Shown piece by piece: positions 1 through 10,802 of a stretch of DNA of 64,000 nt; position 1 is the stretch's first letter; each line of letters begins with the position of its first letter. Location of the stretch: contig CABYGI010000002.1 of assembly GCA_902518475.1 (NCBI GenBank), positions 96,293 through 160,292 of the forward strand, given 5' to 3'. The translations under genes were made by a program, and so were the position numbers. The notes beneath the pieces are model-generated. The model ran no database searches. It saw only the letters and a program-made list of their open reading frames with translations, and was not told where the DNA came from. This DNA comes from an uncultured Prochlorococcus sp. Its GTDB lineage: Bacteria; Cyanobacteriota; Cyanobacteriia; PCC-6307; Cyanobiaceae.

Positions 1-157
1 GGATATCACTGAGAAAACTGCAAAGGAAGCTATGCGTTTGGCTCAATACAAACTTCCTGTAAAAACTAAATTTATCTCCATTGATAAAAATCTAGAAAAT
101 AACTCCCAAGAAATTACTAAAAATAGTAAAAAATCGCAAGAGGAGGTTAAACAATGA
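1..157 (+). CDS. rplP: 50S ribosomal protein L16, C-terminal part (truncated at window start)
   Basis: Reading frame from base 2 gives [25 protein letters not shown]..., an L16-like C-terminus, directly upstream of rpmC with a 4-bp overlap (ATGA). Confidence 0.85.
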   Translation, partial: DITEKTAKEAMRLAQYKLPVKTKFISIDKNLENNSQEITKNSKKSQEEVKQ

Positions 158-372
158 CAAACTCAAAGTCACTTAAGGAATTTAAAAAATTAAATTCTGA
201 ACAAATTACTGAAAAGATTGATCAATTACGAAAAGATCTTTTTGACTTGAGATTCAAGCAAGCTACAAGACAGCTCAATGAAACTCATAAATTTAAAATT
301 ATTAAGAAACAAGTTGCTCAATTACTCACTCTCAGTAAGAGTCAATCTGCTTCTAAAACAACTTCTAATTAA
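154..372 (+). CDS. rpmC: 50S ribosomal protein L29
   Basis: Translation ([17 protein letters not shown]) and gene order L16-L29-S17. Confidence 0.95.
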   Translation: MTNSKSLKEFKKLNSEQITEKIDQLRKDLFDLRFKQATRQLNETHKFKIIKKQVAQLLTLSKSQSASKTTSN

Positions 373-381
373 TTATTAGTT

Positions 382-648
382 ATGGCACTTAAAGAAAGAA
401 TTGGTACTGTTGTCAGCGACAAAATGGATAAAACAGTTGTTGTTGCTGTAATTAACAGATATCCACATCCAACTTATAAAAAAATTGTAAGTAGAACTAC
501 ACGATATAAGGCGCATGATCCAGAAAATACATGCGTTTTAGGTGATCGAGTTAAAATAAGAGAAACTAGACCGCTTAGTGCTCATAAAAGATGGGCAATA
601 GAAGAAATTCTTAATAAAACAAGTCAGGCTGAGGAGGTTAAAAAATGA
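382..648 (+). CDS. rpsQ: 30S ribosomal protein S17
   Basis: Translation ([16 protein letters not shown]...[15 protein letters not shown]) and synteny. Confidence 0.97.
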
Positions 649-1010
649 TTCAACAAGAAACTTATTTAACAGTTGCCGATAATAGCGGAGCAAAAAGACT
701 CCAATGTATTAGGGTTTTAGGTTCTAATAGAAGATATGCACATGTTGGGGATGTAATAGTAGCAACTGTAAAAGATGCTCTCCCTAATATGGGAGTCAAG
801 AAATCTGAAGTTGTTAAAGCTGTTATCGTCAGAACTAAAGCTACATTAAGAAGAAATACTGGTAATTCAATCAGATTTGATGACAATGCGGCAGTATTGA
901 TTAATGAAGATAAGAATCCAAAAGGTACTAGAGTCTTTGGTCCTGTAGCTAGAGAACTGCGGGATAAAAATTATACCAAGATTGTTTCTCTTGCTCCGGA
1001 GGTGATTTAA
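645..1010 (+). CDS. rplN: 50S ribosomal protein L14
   Basis: Translation ([26 protein letters not shown]). Confidence 0.98.
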
Positions 1011-1367
1011 ATGTTGGATTCATTAAAGCAAAAGAAAAATTTTCAGAGAATAAAAATGAGAATCAAAACTGGAGATTTGGTAAAAGTAATTAATGGTAAG
1101 GACAAAGGGAAAACTGGTGAGGTTTTAAAAACCATCCCTCTTGAAAATAGAGTAGTTGTAAAGGGAATTAACCTTAGGACTAAACATGTAAAACCAACTC
1201 AGGAAGGAGAAACTGGAAGAATACTTACAGAAGAAGCATCTTTACATGCATCAAATGTAATGTTCTTTTCAAAGGATAAAAATCTTACAAGTAAGATTGA
1301 ATACTTTATTGATAAAGAGGGGGTTAAAAAAAGAAGATTGAAGAAAACTGGTGAAGTAATTGATTAA
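1011..1367 (+). CDS. rplX: 50S ribosomal protein L24
   Basis: KOW-like segment ([22 protein letters not shown]); an internal ATG near 1056 is a possible alternative start. Confidence 0.95.
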   Translation: MLDSLKQKKNFQRIKMRIKTGDLVKVINGKDKGKTGEVLKTIPLENRVVVKGINLRTKHVKPTQEGETGRILTEEASLHASNVMFFSKDKNLTSKIEYFIDKEGVKKRRLKKTGEVID

Positions 1368-1408
1368 TTTTTCATCAGAAACCAGATTTCAATTTTTTCT
1401 AATTTATC

Positions 1409-1430
1409 AATTCTGACAAAGACCAGAATT
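1409..1430 (+). promoter_or_regulatory. Intercistronic hairpin between rplX and rplE
   Basis: Perfect 7-bp inverted repeat AATTCTG-acaaagac-CAGAATT, 13 nt upstream of the rplE ATG. Confidence 0.45.
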
Positions 1431-1443
1431 AACAAAAAAAATT

Positions 1444-1983
1444 ATGACTCTAAAAAATCGCTACAAAGAATCAATAAGACCAAAACTTTTAAAGGAACTT
1501 GGTCTTAAAAATATTCATCAAGTACCTAAAGTTGTCAAAGTCAACGTTAACAGAGGCCTTGGTGAGGCAGCTTCAAATTCGAAAGCTCTAGAAGCCTCTT
1601 TAAACGAAATGGCAACAATTACAGGACAAAAGGCCCTTGTAACTAGGGCTAAAAAAGCTATCGCGGGTTTTAAAATTCGTGAGGGCATGCCGATTGGTTG
1701 TACTGTTACTTTGAGAGGAGACAGGATGTATTCCTTTTTGGAGAGATTTATAAATCTCGCTTTACCAAGAATTAGAGACTTCAGAGGAGTTAATCCAAAA
1801 AGTTTCGATGGGAGAGGGAATTATACCGTTGGAGTGAAAGAGCAATTGATTTTTCCTGAAATCTCTTTTGATAAAATAGATTCAATAAGAGGAATGGATA
1901 TAACTATTGTCACTAGTGCAAAATCAGATCAAGAAGGTAAAGCTCTTTTGCAGGAGTTAGGAATGCCTTTTAGTAAGAATTAA
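1444..1983 (+). CDS. rplE: 50S ribosomal protein L5
   Basis: Translation ([33 protein letters not shown]). Confidence 0.98.
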   Translation: MTLKNRYKESIRPKLLKELGLKNIHQVPKVVKVNVNRGLGEAASNSKALEASLNEMATITGQKALVTRAKKAIAGFKIREGMPIGCTVTLRGDRMYSFLERFINLALPRIRDFRGVNPKSFDGRGNYTVGVKEQLIFPEISFDKIDSIRGMDITIVTSAKSDQEGKALLQELGMPFSKN

Positions 1984-1992
1984 ATTAAAACT

Positions 1993-2394
1993 ATGTCAAA
2001 TCACGATCCTATTTCAGATATGCTTACTCGAATTAGAAATGCGAGTCAAAAAAAGCATACAACCACAACAATCCCAGGTTCAAAAATGTCCCTAAGTATC
2101 GCCAAAGTGCTTCAAAAAGAGGGATTCATTTCTGATATTAATGAGGAAGGTGAAGGTTATAAATCACAAATAATACTCGGTCTCAAATATAGTGGTAAAA
2201 ACAAATTTCCTACTATCCGATCTATGCAACGAGTTAGCAAACCTGGTTTGAGAATATATAAAAATACTAGAGGTTTACCAAAAGTTCTTGGAGGTCTTGG
2301 AGTAGCAATAATTTCAACTTCTAAAGGCGTTATGAGTGATCGCGATGCTAGAAAGCAAGGCATTGGCGGCGAAGTCCTCTGCTATGTTTATTAA
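1993..2394 (+). CDS. rpsH: 30S ribosomal protein S8
   Basis: Translation ([13 protein letters not shown]...[22 protein letters not shown]). Confidence 0.98.
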   Translation: MSNHDPISDMLTRIRNASQKKHTTTTIPGSKMSLSIAKVLQKEGFISDINEEGEGYKSQIILGLKYSGKNKFPTIRSMQRVSKPGLRIYKNTRGLPKVLGGLGVAIISTSKGVMSDRDARKQGIGGEVLCYVY

Positions 2395-2406
2395 GGAGAA
2401 TTAATC

Positions 2407-2946
2407 ATGTCAAGAATCGGAAAAACACCAGTACTTATTCCAGAGAAAGTTACAGTTGATTTTGATGGATTAACAGTTACAGTGAAAGGCCCAAAGGGTG
2501 AGTTAAAACGTCTCATGCCTGAGGGAGTTAGTTTTGATAAGAAAGATAATACTGTTGTAGTAAGTCCTACTACAACCAAAATACATTCAAGGCAGAGACA
2601 TGGTTTATGTAGAGCCTTAATTGCAAATATGGTTGAAGGGGTTACTCAAGGTTTTTCAAAGAAACTAGAAATTGTTGGCGTTGGATCAAGAGCACAAGTA
2701 AAAGGCAAAAATCTAGTTGTAAGTGCAGGATATAGTCATCCTGTAGAAATGATCCCCCCTGATGGTATAACATACAAGGTTGAGAGTAATACAAACGTTA
2801 CCGTATCTGGAATTGATAAAGAAATTGTTGGCAATGAAGCAGCAAAAATCAGATCAATTAGACCTCCAGAGCCATATAAAGGTAAAGGAATTAAATACCG
2901 TGATGAGAGAATTCTCAGAAAAGCTGGTAAATCTGGCAAAAAATAA
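2407..2946 (+). CDS. rplF: 50S ribosomal protein L6
   Basis: Translation (MSRIGKTPV...[16 protein letters not shown]). Confidence 0.98.
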   Translation: MSRIGKTPVLIPEKVTVDFDGLTVTVKGPKGELKRLMPEGVSFDKKDNTVVVSPTTTKIHSRQRHGLCRALIANMVEGVTQGFSKKLEIVGVGSRAQVKGKNLVVSAGYSHPVEMIPPDGITYKVESNTNVTVSGIDKEIVGNEAAKIRSIRPPEPYKGKGIKYRDERILRKAGKSGKK

Positions 2947-2961
2947 TTCCAATAAAAAAAA

Positions 2962-3330
2962 ATGACCAAACTTTCCAGGAAATTACAAACACAAAAAAGA
3001 CATAGAAGATTAAGGAGATTCTTAATTGGAGATGCAACGCGTCCAAGATTGTCTGTTTTTCGCTCTAATAACCATATTTATGCCCAGGTTATAGATGATA
3101 GTGCTCAAACAACGATTTGCTCAGCTTCAACTGTTGATAAGGAACTAAAAGAAAAATCTGATAAATTACCTTCTGATTGTAATTCTTCTTCCATTGTTGG
3201 AAAATTATTAGCAAAGAGAGCGATAAAAAAAGGTATTAAGCAAGTAATTTTTGACCGTGGAGGTAATTTATATCACGGCAGAGTAAAGGCACTTGCAGAC
3301 GCTGCTCGTGAAGCTGGCCTAGAATTTTAA
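2962..3330 (+). CDS. rplR: 50S ribosomal protein L18
   Basis: Translation ([20 protein letters not shown]...[26 protein letters not shown]). Confidence 0.98.
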   Translation: MTKLSRKLQTQKRHRRLRRFLIGDATRPRLSVFRSNNHIYAQVIDDSAQTTICSASTVDKELKEKSDKLPSDCNSSSIVGKLLAKRAIKKGIKQVIFDRGGNLYHGRVKALADAAREAGLEF

Positions 3331-3346
3331 CTCTTAATTTTTTACT

Positions 3347-3967
3347 ATGACTGACACTCCAACAAAACAAGAAATTCAATCCAAGAACGGTAATGTTCCT
3401 GGAGCTATGCCCGTAGAACAAAAAAAGAATAATCGTAATGATAGAAAAAGAAATAGAAGAGGTGATTCAAAAAATCTTGAGAGAGATTCTGATTGGCAAG
3501 AAAGAGTTGTCCAAATTAGACGTGTTTCTAAGACTGTTAAAGGTGGAAAAAAAATGAGTTTTAGAGCTATTGTTGTTGTAGGTAATGAAAAAGGTCAAGT
3601 TGGAGTTGGAGTTGGTAAAGCAGGGGATGTCATAGGCGCGGTGAGAAAGGGAGTTTCAGATGGTAAAAAGAATCTTGTCAGAGTTCCTTTAACCCCAAAT
3701 AATTCAATACCAACTTTATCTTTAGGTCGAGATGGAGCTGCTAATGTACTAATTAGACCAGCCGCTCCTGGTACAGGTGTAATTGCTGGTGGTTCAATAA
3801 GAACTGTTTTAGAATTAGCCGGCATAAAAAATGTCTTAGCAAAAAGATTGGGTAGTAAAACACCTTTGAATAATGCAAGAGCTGCTATGGTAGCTCTTTC
3901 TCAATTAAGAACACACAAATCTGCCTCAAGGGAGAGAGGCATCTCACTTGAACAGCTCTATTCTTAA
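3347..3967 (+). CDS. rpsE: 30S ribosomal protein S5
   Basis: Translation ([29 protein letters not shown]). Confidence 0.97.
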   Translation: MTDTPTKQEIQSKNGNVPGAMPVEQKKNNRNDRKRNRRGDSKNLERDSDWQERVVQIRRVSKTVKGGKKMSFRAIVVVGNEKGQVGVGVGKAGDVIGAVRKGVSDGKKNLVRVPLTPNNSIPTLSLGRDGAANVLIRPAAPGTGVIAGGSIRTVLELAGIKNVLAKRLGSKTPLNNARAAMVALSQLRTHKSASRERGISLEQLYS

Positions 3968-3971
3968 AATT

Positions 3972-4430
3972 ATGACTTCAACATTAAATACACTTAAATC
4001 AAACTCTGGCTCGAGAAAGAAAAAATTAAGAAAGGGTAGAGGAATTGCAGCCGGTCAGGGTGCATCATGTGGTTTTGGAATGAGAGGACAAAAGTCACGT
4101 TCTGGAAGACCTACACGTCCAGGTTTTGAAGGTGGCCAAATGCCGCTATATAGAAGAGTTCCAAAATTAAAGCACTTTGAAATAATTAATCAAAAGAACT
4201 TTTCCATAATTAATTTAGAAAAATTAAATGATTTCAAAGATAACGATACAGTTAACCTTGACTCACTAGTTAAAAAGGGATTAATCTTCAAACCAAAATT
4301 TCCTTTAAAAATCCTTGGTAATGGCAAAATTAATGTAAAGCTAAAAGTCCAAGCTCATGCATTTACAAAAGTTGCAAAACAAAAAATTGAGGACGCAGGT
4401 GGATCCTGTGAGCTTTTAAATAATAAGTAA
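3972..4430 (+). CDS. rplO: 50S ribosomal protein L15
   Basis: Translation ([23 protein letters not shown]); start at ATG 3972 preferred over the ORF-track start 3948, which overlaps rpsE. Confidence 0.95.
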   Translation: MTSTLNTLKSNSGSRKKKLRKGRGIAAGQGASCGFGMRGQKSRSGRPTRPGFEGGQMPLYRRVPKLKHFEIINQKNFSIINLEKLNDFKDNDTVNLDSLVKKGLIFKPKFPLKILGNGKINVKLKVQAHAFTKVAKQKIEDAGGSCELLNNK

Positions 4431-4459
4431 ATTTACTAAAAATTTAGGTAAGCTCCAAA

Positions 4460-5779
4460 ATGTTTGTAAACAAAAGTAGAAATCCTAGCGCTTCTGAAAT
4501 ACTTTCCCAATTATTTTTAAATATAGAATTAAGGAGTAGAGTTTTAACTACTTTAGGTCTTCTCCTTTTAGTAAGACTTGGTATTTATATCCCTATGCCT
4601 GGTATTGATAGGGTAGCTTTTAAAAGTTTTATAGATCAAGGGGGGCAATTAATAGGTTTTTTAGATATTTTTACTGGAGGAGGAATTTCAACCTTAGGAA
4701 TATTCGCATTAGGCATACTTCCCTTTATTAACGCATCAATTATTATTCAGCTTCTCACAGCTTCATTACCTGTGCTTGAAGATTTGCAAAAAAATGAAGG
4801 AGAAGCGGGAAGAAGAAAAATTGCTCAAATAACTAGATATGTTTCATTGGGATGGGGATTTTTACAAAGTATTATTTTTTCCTTGATTCTCAGACAATAC
4901 GCTATTGAGGGGATAAGTGATACTACATTTGTCTTGCAAACCTCCATTGCCTTAGTTACTGGCTCAATGTTAGTAATGTGGTTTAGTGAAATTATTACAG
5001 AAAAAGGGATAGGTCAAGGAGCTTCACTGGTAATTTTTTTGAATATTGTTTCAACTTTGCCTAAGGCTCTTAGTTCAACAATTGAAAAAGCTCAAACTGG
5101 CGATAGAGGAGATGTTTTAGGTATAGCAGTTTTACTTGGAGTATTTTTACTGACAATTGTTGGGATAATTTTTGTCCAAGAGGGAGCAAGACGCATTCCT
5201 ATCGTTAGTGCAAAAAGGCAGATAGGTAATTCAACACTACTTCCTACAAGGCAAAGTTATTTACCTTTGAAACTAAATGCAGGAGGAGTGATGCCTATTA
5301 TATTTGCATCTGCTTTAATCTTTTTACCTATAACTATTGCGAATGTTACGGGTAATCCAGTCTTAATAAAGTTAGCGAGTAGTTTAAATCCAGGATCTTC
5401 TAATCCATGGCCATACGCTCTTACATTCTTTTCCTTGATTTTGGGGTTCTCCTATTTTTATGCATCACTTACTATTAATCCAGTTGATGTTGCTTCAAAT
5501 TTAAAGAAAGGAGGGGTAGCGATACCAGGAGTTAGACCAGGAACTAATACATCAAACTATCTTTCAGGTATACAAAATAGGTTGACTTTATTGGGAGGAT
5601 TATTTCTGGGGTCAGTAGCTATAATCCCAGCCGCAGTAGAAAGGGCTACAAATGTTCAGACCTTTCAAGGTTTAGGTGCAACTTCATTACTTATTCTTGT
5701 GGGTGTTGCTATAGATACTGCAAAGCAAATTCAAACTTATGTTATTTCTCAAAGGTATGAGGGTTTAATTAATAATTAA
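4460..5779 (+). CDS. secY: Preprotein translocase subunit SecY
   Basis: Multi-TM translation with SecY motifs (MPGIDR, GMAS-type segments, RRIPI), directly after rplO. Confidence 0.97.
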   Translation: MFVNKSRNPSASEILSQLFLNIELRSRVLTTLGLLLLVRLGIYIPMPGIDRVAFKSFIDQGGQLIGFLDIFTGGGISTLGIFALGILPFINASIIIQLLTASLPVLEDLQKNEGEAGRRKIAQITRYVSLGWGFLQSIIFSLILRQYAIEGISDTTFVLQTSIALVTGSMLVMWFSEIITEKGIGQGASLVIFLNIVSTLPKALSSTIEKAQTGDRGDVLGIAVLLGVFLLTIVGIIFVQEGARRIPIVSAKRQIGNSTLLPTRQSYLPLKLNAGGVMPIIFASALIFLPITIANVTGNPVLIKLASSLNPGSSNPWPYALTFFSLILGFSYFYASLTINPVDVASNLKKGGVAIPGVRPGTNTSNYLSGIQNRLTLLGGLFLGSVAIIPAAVERATNVQTFQGLGATSLLILVGVAIDTAKQIQTYVISQRYEGLINN

Positions 5780-6327
5780 TGAAGAAACATTTACTATTTT
5801 TAGGAGCTCCTGGAGCAGGCAAAGGGACTCAAGCACAATTACTAAGTCAAACTAATTCTTACTTACACCTCTCTACTGGTGAATTATTAAGAAAAGAAAT
5901 TGAAATGAATACCACCCTTGGTATTCAGGTGAAAGATATTATGAATCGAGGGGAACTTGTTAGTGACGAACTCGTATTAAAGATAGTAAGACAAAATTTA
6001 GTCAAGGATAATAAAGGTTGGATTCTAGATGGTTACCCAAGAAATTTATCCCAAGCAAATTCATTAAATGAAGTATTAAATGAAATAAATCAACCTTTGG
6101 AATTAGTTTTTTATTTAGATATTCCAGAAGAAGTACTGATTAAGCGTTTGCTTTTAAGAGGTAGAAAAGATGATACGGAAGAGACAATTAGAACAAGAGT
6201 TGACATTTATAAAAAAACTACAGAACCATTAATTCAATATTTTAAGGATCTCTCATTGTTAGAATATATTGATGCTAATAGAGATTTAAAAACTATTTCC
6301 TCTGATATCAAACAAAAAATGGCTTGA
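5779..6327 (+). CDS. adk: Adenylate kinase
   Basis: P-loop [18 protein letters not shown]; start overlaps the secY stop. Confidence 0.97.
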   Translation: MKKHLLFLGAPGAGKGTQAQLLSQTNSYLHLSTGELLRKEIEMNTTLGIQVKDIMNRGELVSDELVLKIVRQNLVKDNKGWILDGYPRNLSQANSLNEVLNEINQPLELVFYLDIPEEVLIKRLLLRGRKDDTEETIRTRVDIYKKTTEPLIQYFKDLSLLEYIDANRDLKTISSDIKQKMA

Positions 6328-6372
6328 TGATGATGTAGAATAAAGTATTAACGTTTTATTTGTTAAACCCCT

Positions 6373-6489
6373 ATGAAGGTCAGATCTTCAGTCAAAAAAA
6401 TAAGTCCTGACGATCAGATCGTGAGGAGAAGAGGTAAAATCTATGTTATTAACAAGAAAAGACCTCGCAATAAACAGCGTCAGGGTTAA
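6373..6489 (+). CDS. rpmJ: 50S ribosomal protein L36 (cysteine-free form)
   Basis: Own translation from ATG 6373: [38 protein letters not shown]; absent from the ORF track because it is short. Confidence 0.93.
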   Translation: MKVRSSVKKISPDDQIVRRRGKIYVINKKRPRNKQRQG

Positions 6490-6530
6490 ATTTCAACCCT
6501 TAAATTCAAACTTTTACTTATTCAAAACAC

Positions 6531-6896
6531 GTGGCCAGGATTGCAGGAATTGACATACCTCGCGAAAAGCGAGTTGAAATTGCACTTACATACGTCTATG
6601 GAATTGGTTTAACGAGATCTAAGCTAATTCTCGCTAATACGGGTGTAAACCCTGATATTCGTGTCAAAGACCTTTCAGATTCTGATGTTCAAAAGCTTAG
6701 AGGTGCTACAGAAGAATTCACTTTAGAAGGAGATTTGAGAAGAAAAGAGGGAATGGCCTTAAAACGTCTACAAGATATAGGATGTGTAAGAGGAAGAAGA
6801 CATAGAATGAGTCTTCCAGTTAGAGGTCAAAGAACTAGAACCAATGCAAGAACAAGACGGGGCTCTAGGAAAACAGTTGCTGGAAGAAAAAAATAA
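6531..6896 (+). CDS. rpsM: 30S ribosomal protein S13 (GTG start)
   Basis: Translation ([26 protein letters not shown]). Confidence 0.97.
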   Translation: MARIAGIDIPREKRVEIALTYVYGIGLTRSKLILANTGVNPDIRVKDLSDSDVQKLRGATEEFTLEGDLRRKEGMALKRLQDIGCVRGRRHRMSLPVRGQRTRTNARTRRGSRKTVAGRKK

Positions 6897-6940
6897 ATAA
6901 TTAAATCTATCCACAAATTGAAGTATTAAATTAAAACATC

Positions 6941-7333
6941 ATGGCTGCTACAGTAAAAAAAACAGGTTCAAAGAAATCTAAACGTAATGTACCTAATGGT
7001 GTGGTACATATCCAAAGCACATTTAATAATACTATCGTCTCAATTACCGACACCTCTGGCCATGTAATTTCTTGGTCTTCTGCAGGCGCAAGTGGATTTA
7101 AAGGCGCTCGAAAAGGCACACCATTTGCCGCTCAAACAGCTGCTGAAGCAGCAGCTAGAAGAGCACTTGATCAAGGCATGAGACAAATAGAAGTATTAGT
7201 TAGAGGGCCTGGCGCAGGTAGGGAAACGGCCATAAGAGCTTTACAAGTGGCCGGATTAGAAATAACTCTAATAAGAGATGTAACTCCATTACCTCATAAT
7301 GGATGTAGAAGACCTAAACGGAGACGCGTTTAG
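6941..7333 (+). CDS. rpsK: 30S ribosomal protein S11
   Basis: Translation ([18 protein letters not shown]...[13 protein letters not shown]). Confidence 0.97.
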   Translation: MAATVKKTGSKKSKRNVPNGVVHIQSTFNNTIVSITDTSGHVISWSSAGASGFKGARKGTPFAAQTAAEAAARRALDQGMRQIEVLVRGPGAGRETAIRALQVAGLEITLIRDVTPLPHNGCRRPKRRRV

Positions 7334-7338
7334 GTCTT
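7309..7338 (+). promoter_or_regulatory. Strong stem-loop spanning the rpsK stop codon
   Basis: AAGACCTAAACG-gagacg-CGTTTAGGTCTT: perfect 12-bp inverted repeat, 6-nt loop, no U-tract. Confidence 0.6.
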
Positions 7339-7385
7339 AACCATTCTCAACCACCCCTAAAAAAACTCTTATTCTCATTATTTCC

Positions 7386-8324
7386 GTGTTGCAATACCAG
7401 ATTGACAGAATCGACCATCAAATAGCAGATGATCGCTCCCAAACAGGAACATTCTTAATTGGCCCTCTTGAGCGGGGGCAAGCTACAACTTTGGGTAATT
7501 CTCTTAGAAGAGTTCTTATGGGAGGACTTGAAGGGAGTGCAGTTACTGCAGTAAGAATAGCAGGAATTAATCATGAATATGCCACTATTCCTGGAGTTAG
7601 AGAAGACGTTTTAGATATTCTTCTTAATTGCAAGCAATTATCAATAAATAGCTCTAATCCAGAGCTCGAAATCGGCAGGTTAGTAGCTAGTGGTCCAATG
7701 GAGGTGAAGGCGAATGACATCCAATTCTCCTCTCAAGTTGAAATTGTTGATGGTGAAAAACCGATAGCAACTATCCAGGAGGGTCATAACTTAGAGTTGG
7801 AAATCCATGTTGAAAGAGGTGTTGGATATAGACTCGTCGACCGAAAGAGCGAAGAGACAACTGCTATTGATTTGCTTCAAATAGATGCTGTGTTTATGCC
7901 TGTGAAGAGAGTGAATTTTACTATTGATGAAACCGCCGTAGCAGAAGGCGGAACAGGAAGAGAAAGATTAAAAATGGAAGTAGTAACAGATGGCTCAACA
8001 AGTCCTGATGATGCTATTGCTGAAGCTGCAAATCATTTAATAGAACTCTTCCAACCCCTTGCTACTGTGACAATGGTTGAGGAAATTCCTGAAGAACCTG
8101 AACCATCTCCTGAAGCTCAAATTCCTCTTGAGGAACTAAACTTGTCCGTTAGAGCATATAATTGTTTGAAAAGGGCGCAAGTTAACTCAGTTTCGGATTT
8201 GATGGGCTTCAGCTATGAAGACCTTCTTGAAATTAAGAACTTTGGCTCTAAATCTGCAGATGAGGTTATTGAGGCTCTTGAGCGCATCGGTATTTCTATT
8301 CCACAAAGCAGAACATCTGTTTAA
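7386..8324 (+). CDS. rpoA: RNA polymerase alpha subunit
   Basis: Translation ([23 protein letters not shown]... alpha[25 protein letters not shown]). Confidence 0.97.
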   Translation: MLQYQIDRIDHQIADDRSQTGTFLIGPLERGQATTLGNSLRRVLMGGLEGSAVTAVRIAGINHEYATIPGVREDVLDILLNCKQLSINSSNPELEIGRLVASGPMEVKANDIQFSSQVEIVDGEKPIATIQEGHNLELEIHVERGVGYRLVDRKSEETTAIDLLQIDAVFMPVKRVNFTIDETAVAEGGTGRERLKMEVVTDGSTSPDDAIAEAANHLIELFQPLATVTMVEEIPEEPEPSPEAQIPLEELNLSVRAYNCLKRAQVNSVSDLMGFSYEDLLEIKNFGSKSADEVIEALERIGISIPQSRTSV

Positions 8325-8338
8325 CAATTTTTAAGATT

Positions 8339-8689
8339 ATGAGACATCAACTTAGAATTCCATTATTAAGTAAACCCGCTGATCAAAGGAAAGCACTGCT
8401 AAGGGGTTTAACTACACAATTAATTAGGGAAGGTAGAGTAACGACTACAAAAGCTAGGGCAAAAGCTTTAAGAAATGAAGCCGAAAAAATGATTTCACTC
8501 GCAAAAGAGGGAAGTTTGGCTTCTAGGAGAAGGGCTATTGGATATATTTATGATAAGAAATTAGTACATTCATTATTTGAAAAAGCAAATGAAAGATATG
8601 GAGATAGAGAAGGTGGTTATACACGCATTGTCAGAACCGTATCTAGAAAAGGTGATAACGCTCAGATGGCTATAATCGAACTTGTCTAA
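8339..8689 (+). CDS. rplQ: 50S ribosomal protein L17
   Basis: Translation ([26 protein letters not shown]). Confidence 0.97.
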   Translation: MRHQLRIPLLSKPADQRKALLRGLTTQLIREGRVTTTKARAKALRNEAEKMISLAKEGSLASRRRAIGYIYDKKLVHSLFEKANERYGDREGGYTRIVRTVSRKGDNAQMAIIELV

Positions 8690-8726
8690 ATTATTTTATT
8701 TAGGTGCTTTTACTAGAAAATAACTT

Positions 8727-9533
8727 TTGAAAAGGGTTGCTTTATTATTCCAATATGATGGATCTAATTATTCAGGCTGGCAAAAACAAAAAAATGCAAC
8801 AACAGTTCAAGAAATTATTGAAAAAGCTCTTTTTAAGATTACAAGTCATGAAGTAAAGACTTTTGCCGCAGGTAGGACTGATACTGGGGTTCATGCATCG
8901 GGTCAAGTATTACACTTTGATGTTGATTGTGTCATTCCAGGCAATAGTTATTGTGATGTATTAAATAGTCTTTTACCCTCAACAATTAGGATTTTGGAAT
9001 CAGTTGAGGTTAATGATAGTTGGCATGCATGTTATTCAGCAAAGTATAGACATTATAGATATGTCATAAATAACAGTAAATTCCCTAATTTGTTCATCAA
9101 TAATTGGTCATGGCATAGATATCAAAAAGTATTAAACGAATCTTTAATGTTAAGTGCATCCAAAACAATGGAAGGAGAGCATGATTTTTTTGCTTTTCAG
9201 AAAAGTGGAAGTAACAGGACAAACTCTATTACAAAAATAAAAAATATAGACATTAAAAGAGTAGAAGATTTGATCTTAGTTGATATGAAAGCTACTGGTT
9301 TTCTATATGGAATGGTCCGTTTAATTGTTGGTCAACTTGTGTTAGTTGGAGAAAAAAAAATATCGCCAGAAATTTTTCAAGATAGATGGGTAAATAAAAA
9401 GAAAAAGGATGTTAAAGAATCTGCTCCAGCAAAGGGGTTATGTTTTATAAATGCTGTTTATGAAGAAAATGTTTTTAAAAAGATCAATTACAATGATTTT
9501 TTCCCTGTATTTTTAATTAAGGGTTCTTCTTAA
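8727..9533 (+). CDS. truA: tRNA pseudouridine synthase A (TTG start)
   Basis: Translation (FQYDGSNYSGWQKQ...AAGRTDTGVHASGQV). Confidence 0.95.
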   Translation: MKRVALLFQYDGSNYSGWQKQKNATTVQEIIEKALFKITSHEVKTFAAGRTDTGVHASGQVLHFDVDCVIPGNSYCDVLNSLLPSTIRILESVEVNDSWHACYSAKYRHYRYVINNSKFPNLFINNWSWHRYQKVLNESLMLSASKTMEGEHDFFAFQKSGSNRTNSITKIKNIDIKRVEDLILVDMKATGFLYGMVRLIVGQLVLVGEKKISPEIFQDRWVNKKKKDVKESAPAKGLCFINAVYEENVFKKINYNDFFPVFLIKGSS

Positions 9534-9579
9534 GCAAAGTTAAATTAAGCAAATTATTTGTGAAAATCATTCAAAACGG

Positions 9580-9609
9580 TTGTTTAATATTCCTTTAATA
9601 AGGTAGAAT
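9580..9609 (+). promoter_or_regulatory. Candidate promoter for rplM-rpsI-rpmE-prfA
   Basis: TTGTTT - 18 nt - TAGAAT in the 115-bp truA-rplM gap, 40 nt upstream of the rplM ATG. Confidence 0.35.
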
Positions 9610-9648
9610 TTAGAACTAACTTTAAATTTATTTGCATTAATTTGGTAA

Positions 9649-10080
9649 ATGAATAAAACAATTACCCCATCCTTAGAAACCATTGAAAGAAATTGGTTTT
9701 TAGTTGACGCGCAAGATAAGACACTTGGGAGACTTGCTACAGAAATTGCAACTGTATTAAGAGGTAAGAATAAACCAACATTTACTCCTCATTTAGATAC
9801 TGGAGATTTTGTTATTGTAGTAAATGCCGAGAAAGTTGAAGTAACAGGTAAAAAAGCATCGCAAAAGTTGTATAGAAGACATTCTGGCAGACCAGGAGGA
9901 ATGAAAATTGAAAAATTTGAGTCTCTGCAAGAAAGGATTCCTGAAAGAATCATTGAGCAAGCTGTTAAGGGTATGCTGCCACACAACTCCTTAGGAAGAC
10001 AGCAATTTAAAAAATTAAAAGTTTATAAAGGTGCTGATCATCCTCATGCTGCTCAGAATCCTGTATTATTGAATAGTTAA
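9649..10080 (+). CDS. rplM: 50S ribosomal protein L13
   Basis: Translation ([21 protein letters not shown]...[10 protein letters not shown]). Confidence 0.97.
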   Translation: MNKTITPSLETIERNWFLVDAQDKTLGRLATEIATVLRGKNKPTFTPHLDTGDFVIVVNAEKVEVTGKKASQKLYRRHSGRPGGMKIEKFESLQERIPERIIEQAVKGMLPHNSLGRQQFKKLKVYKGADHPHAAQNPVLLNS

Positions 10081-10089
10081 TTTATCAAA

Positions 10090-10500
10090 ATGAATAGTCA
10101 AATAAAAAACAAAGCTGTATATTGGGGAACTGGAAGAAGGAAAACTTCAGTAGCAAGAGTTCGATTGATTCCAGGGAATGGACTAATAAAAATTAATGGT
10201 CGTTCTGGAGATGACTACCTAAACTTTAATCCTCTGCACTTAAATTCAATAAAAGCTCCTTTGCAAACATTAGGCCTTGAAAATTCTTATGATATTTTAG
10301 TCAATGTTTTTGGTGGTGGATTGACAGGTCAAGCAGACGCTATTAAGCAAGGCGCAGCAAGAGCACTTTGCGAATTATCTCCTGACAATAGGAAACCGCT
10401 CAAAACTGAAGGCCATCTTAGTAGAGATCCTAGATCTAAGGAAAGAAGAAAATATGGTCTTAAAAAAGCAAGAAAAGCCCCTCAATTCTCAAAACGTTAA
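10090..10500 (+). CDS. rpsI: 30S ribosomal protein S9
   Basis: Translation ([16 protein letters not shown]...[25 protein letters not shown]). Confidence 0.97.
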   Translation: MNSQIKNKAVYWGTGRRKTSVARVRLIPGNGLIKINGRSGDDYLNFNPLHLNSIKAPLQTLGLENSYDILVNVFGGGLTGQADAIKQGAARALCELSPDNRKPLKTEGHLSRDPRSKERRKYGLKKARKAPQFSKR

Positions 10501-10513
10501 AGGAATTTAAATC

Positions 10514-10774
10514 ATGCCAAAATCAGAAATACATCCAAAATGGTATCCAGATGCAAAAGTTATTTGTAATGGAGAAGTTGTAATGACCACAGGTTCAACG
10601 CAACCAGAATTACATGTTGATGTATGGAGTGGTAATCATCCCTTCTTTACTGGAACTCAGAAAATTCTTGATACAGAAGGTAGAGTAGATAGGTTTATGA
10701 AGAAATATGGGATGGGTTCAGCAAATTCAGCCACATCAAACGGGCAAAAAGAAGAAAAAGATTCTCAAAAATAG
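10514..10774 (+). CDS. rpmE: 50S ribosomal protein L31
   Basis: Translation (IHPKWYPDAKVICNGEVVMTTGST...HPFFTGTQKILDTEGRVDRF). Confidence 0.95.
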   Translation: MPKSEIHPKWYPDAKVICNGEVVMTTGSTQPELHVDVWSGNHPFFTGTQKILDTEGRVDRFMKKYGMGSANSATSNGQKEEKDSQK

Positions 10775-10802
10775 AATTTATAGAAATTAATCGCAATTTC
10801 AA

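Noticed and set aside
2780-2965. 61-aa ORF overlapping rplF in another frame
   Set aside because: Lies inside conserved rplF; no ribosome-binding or domain evidence.
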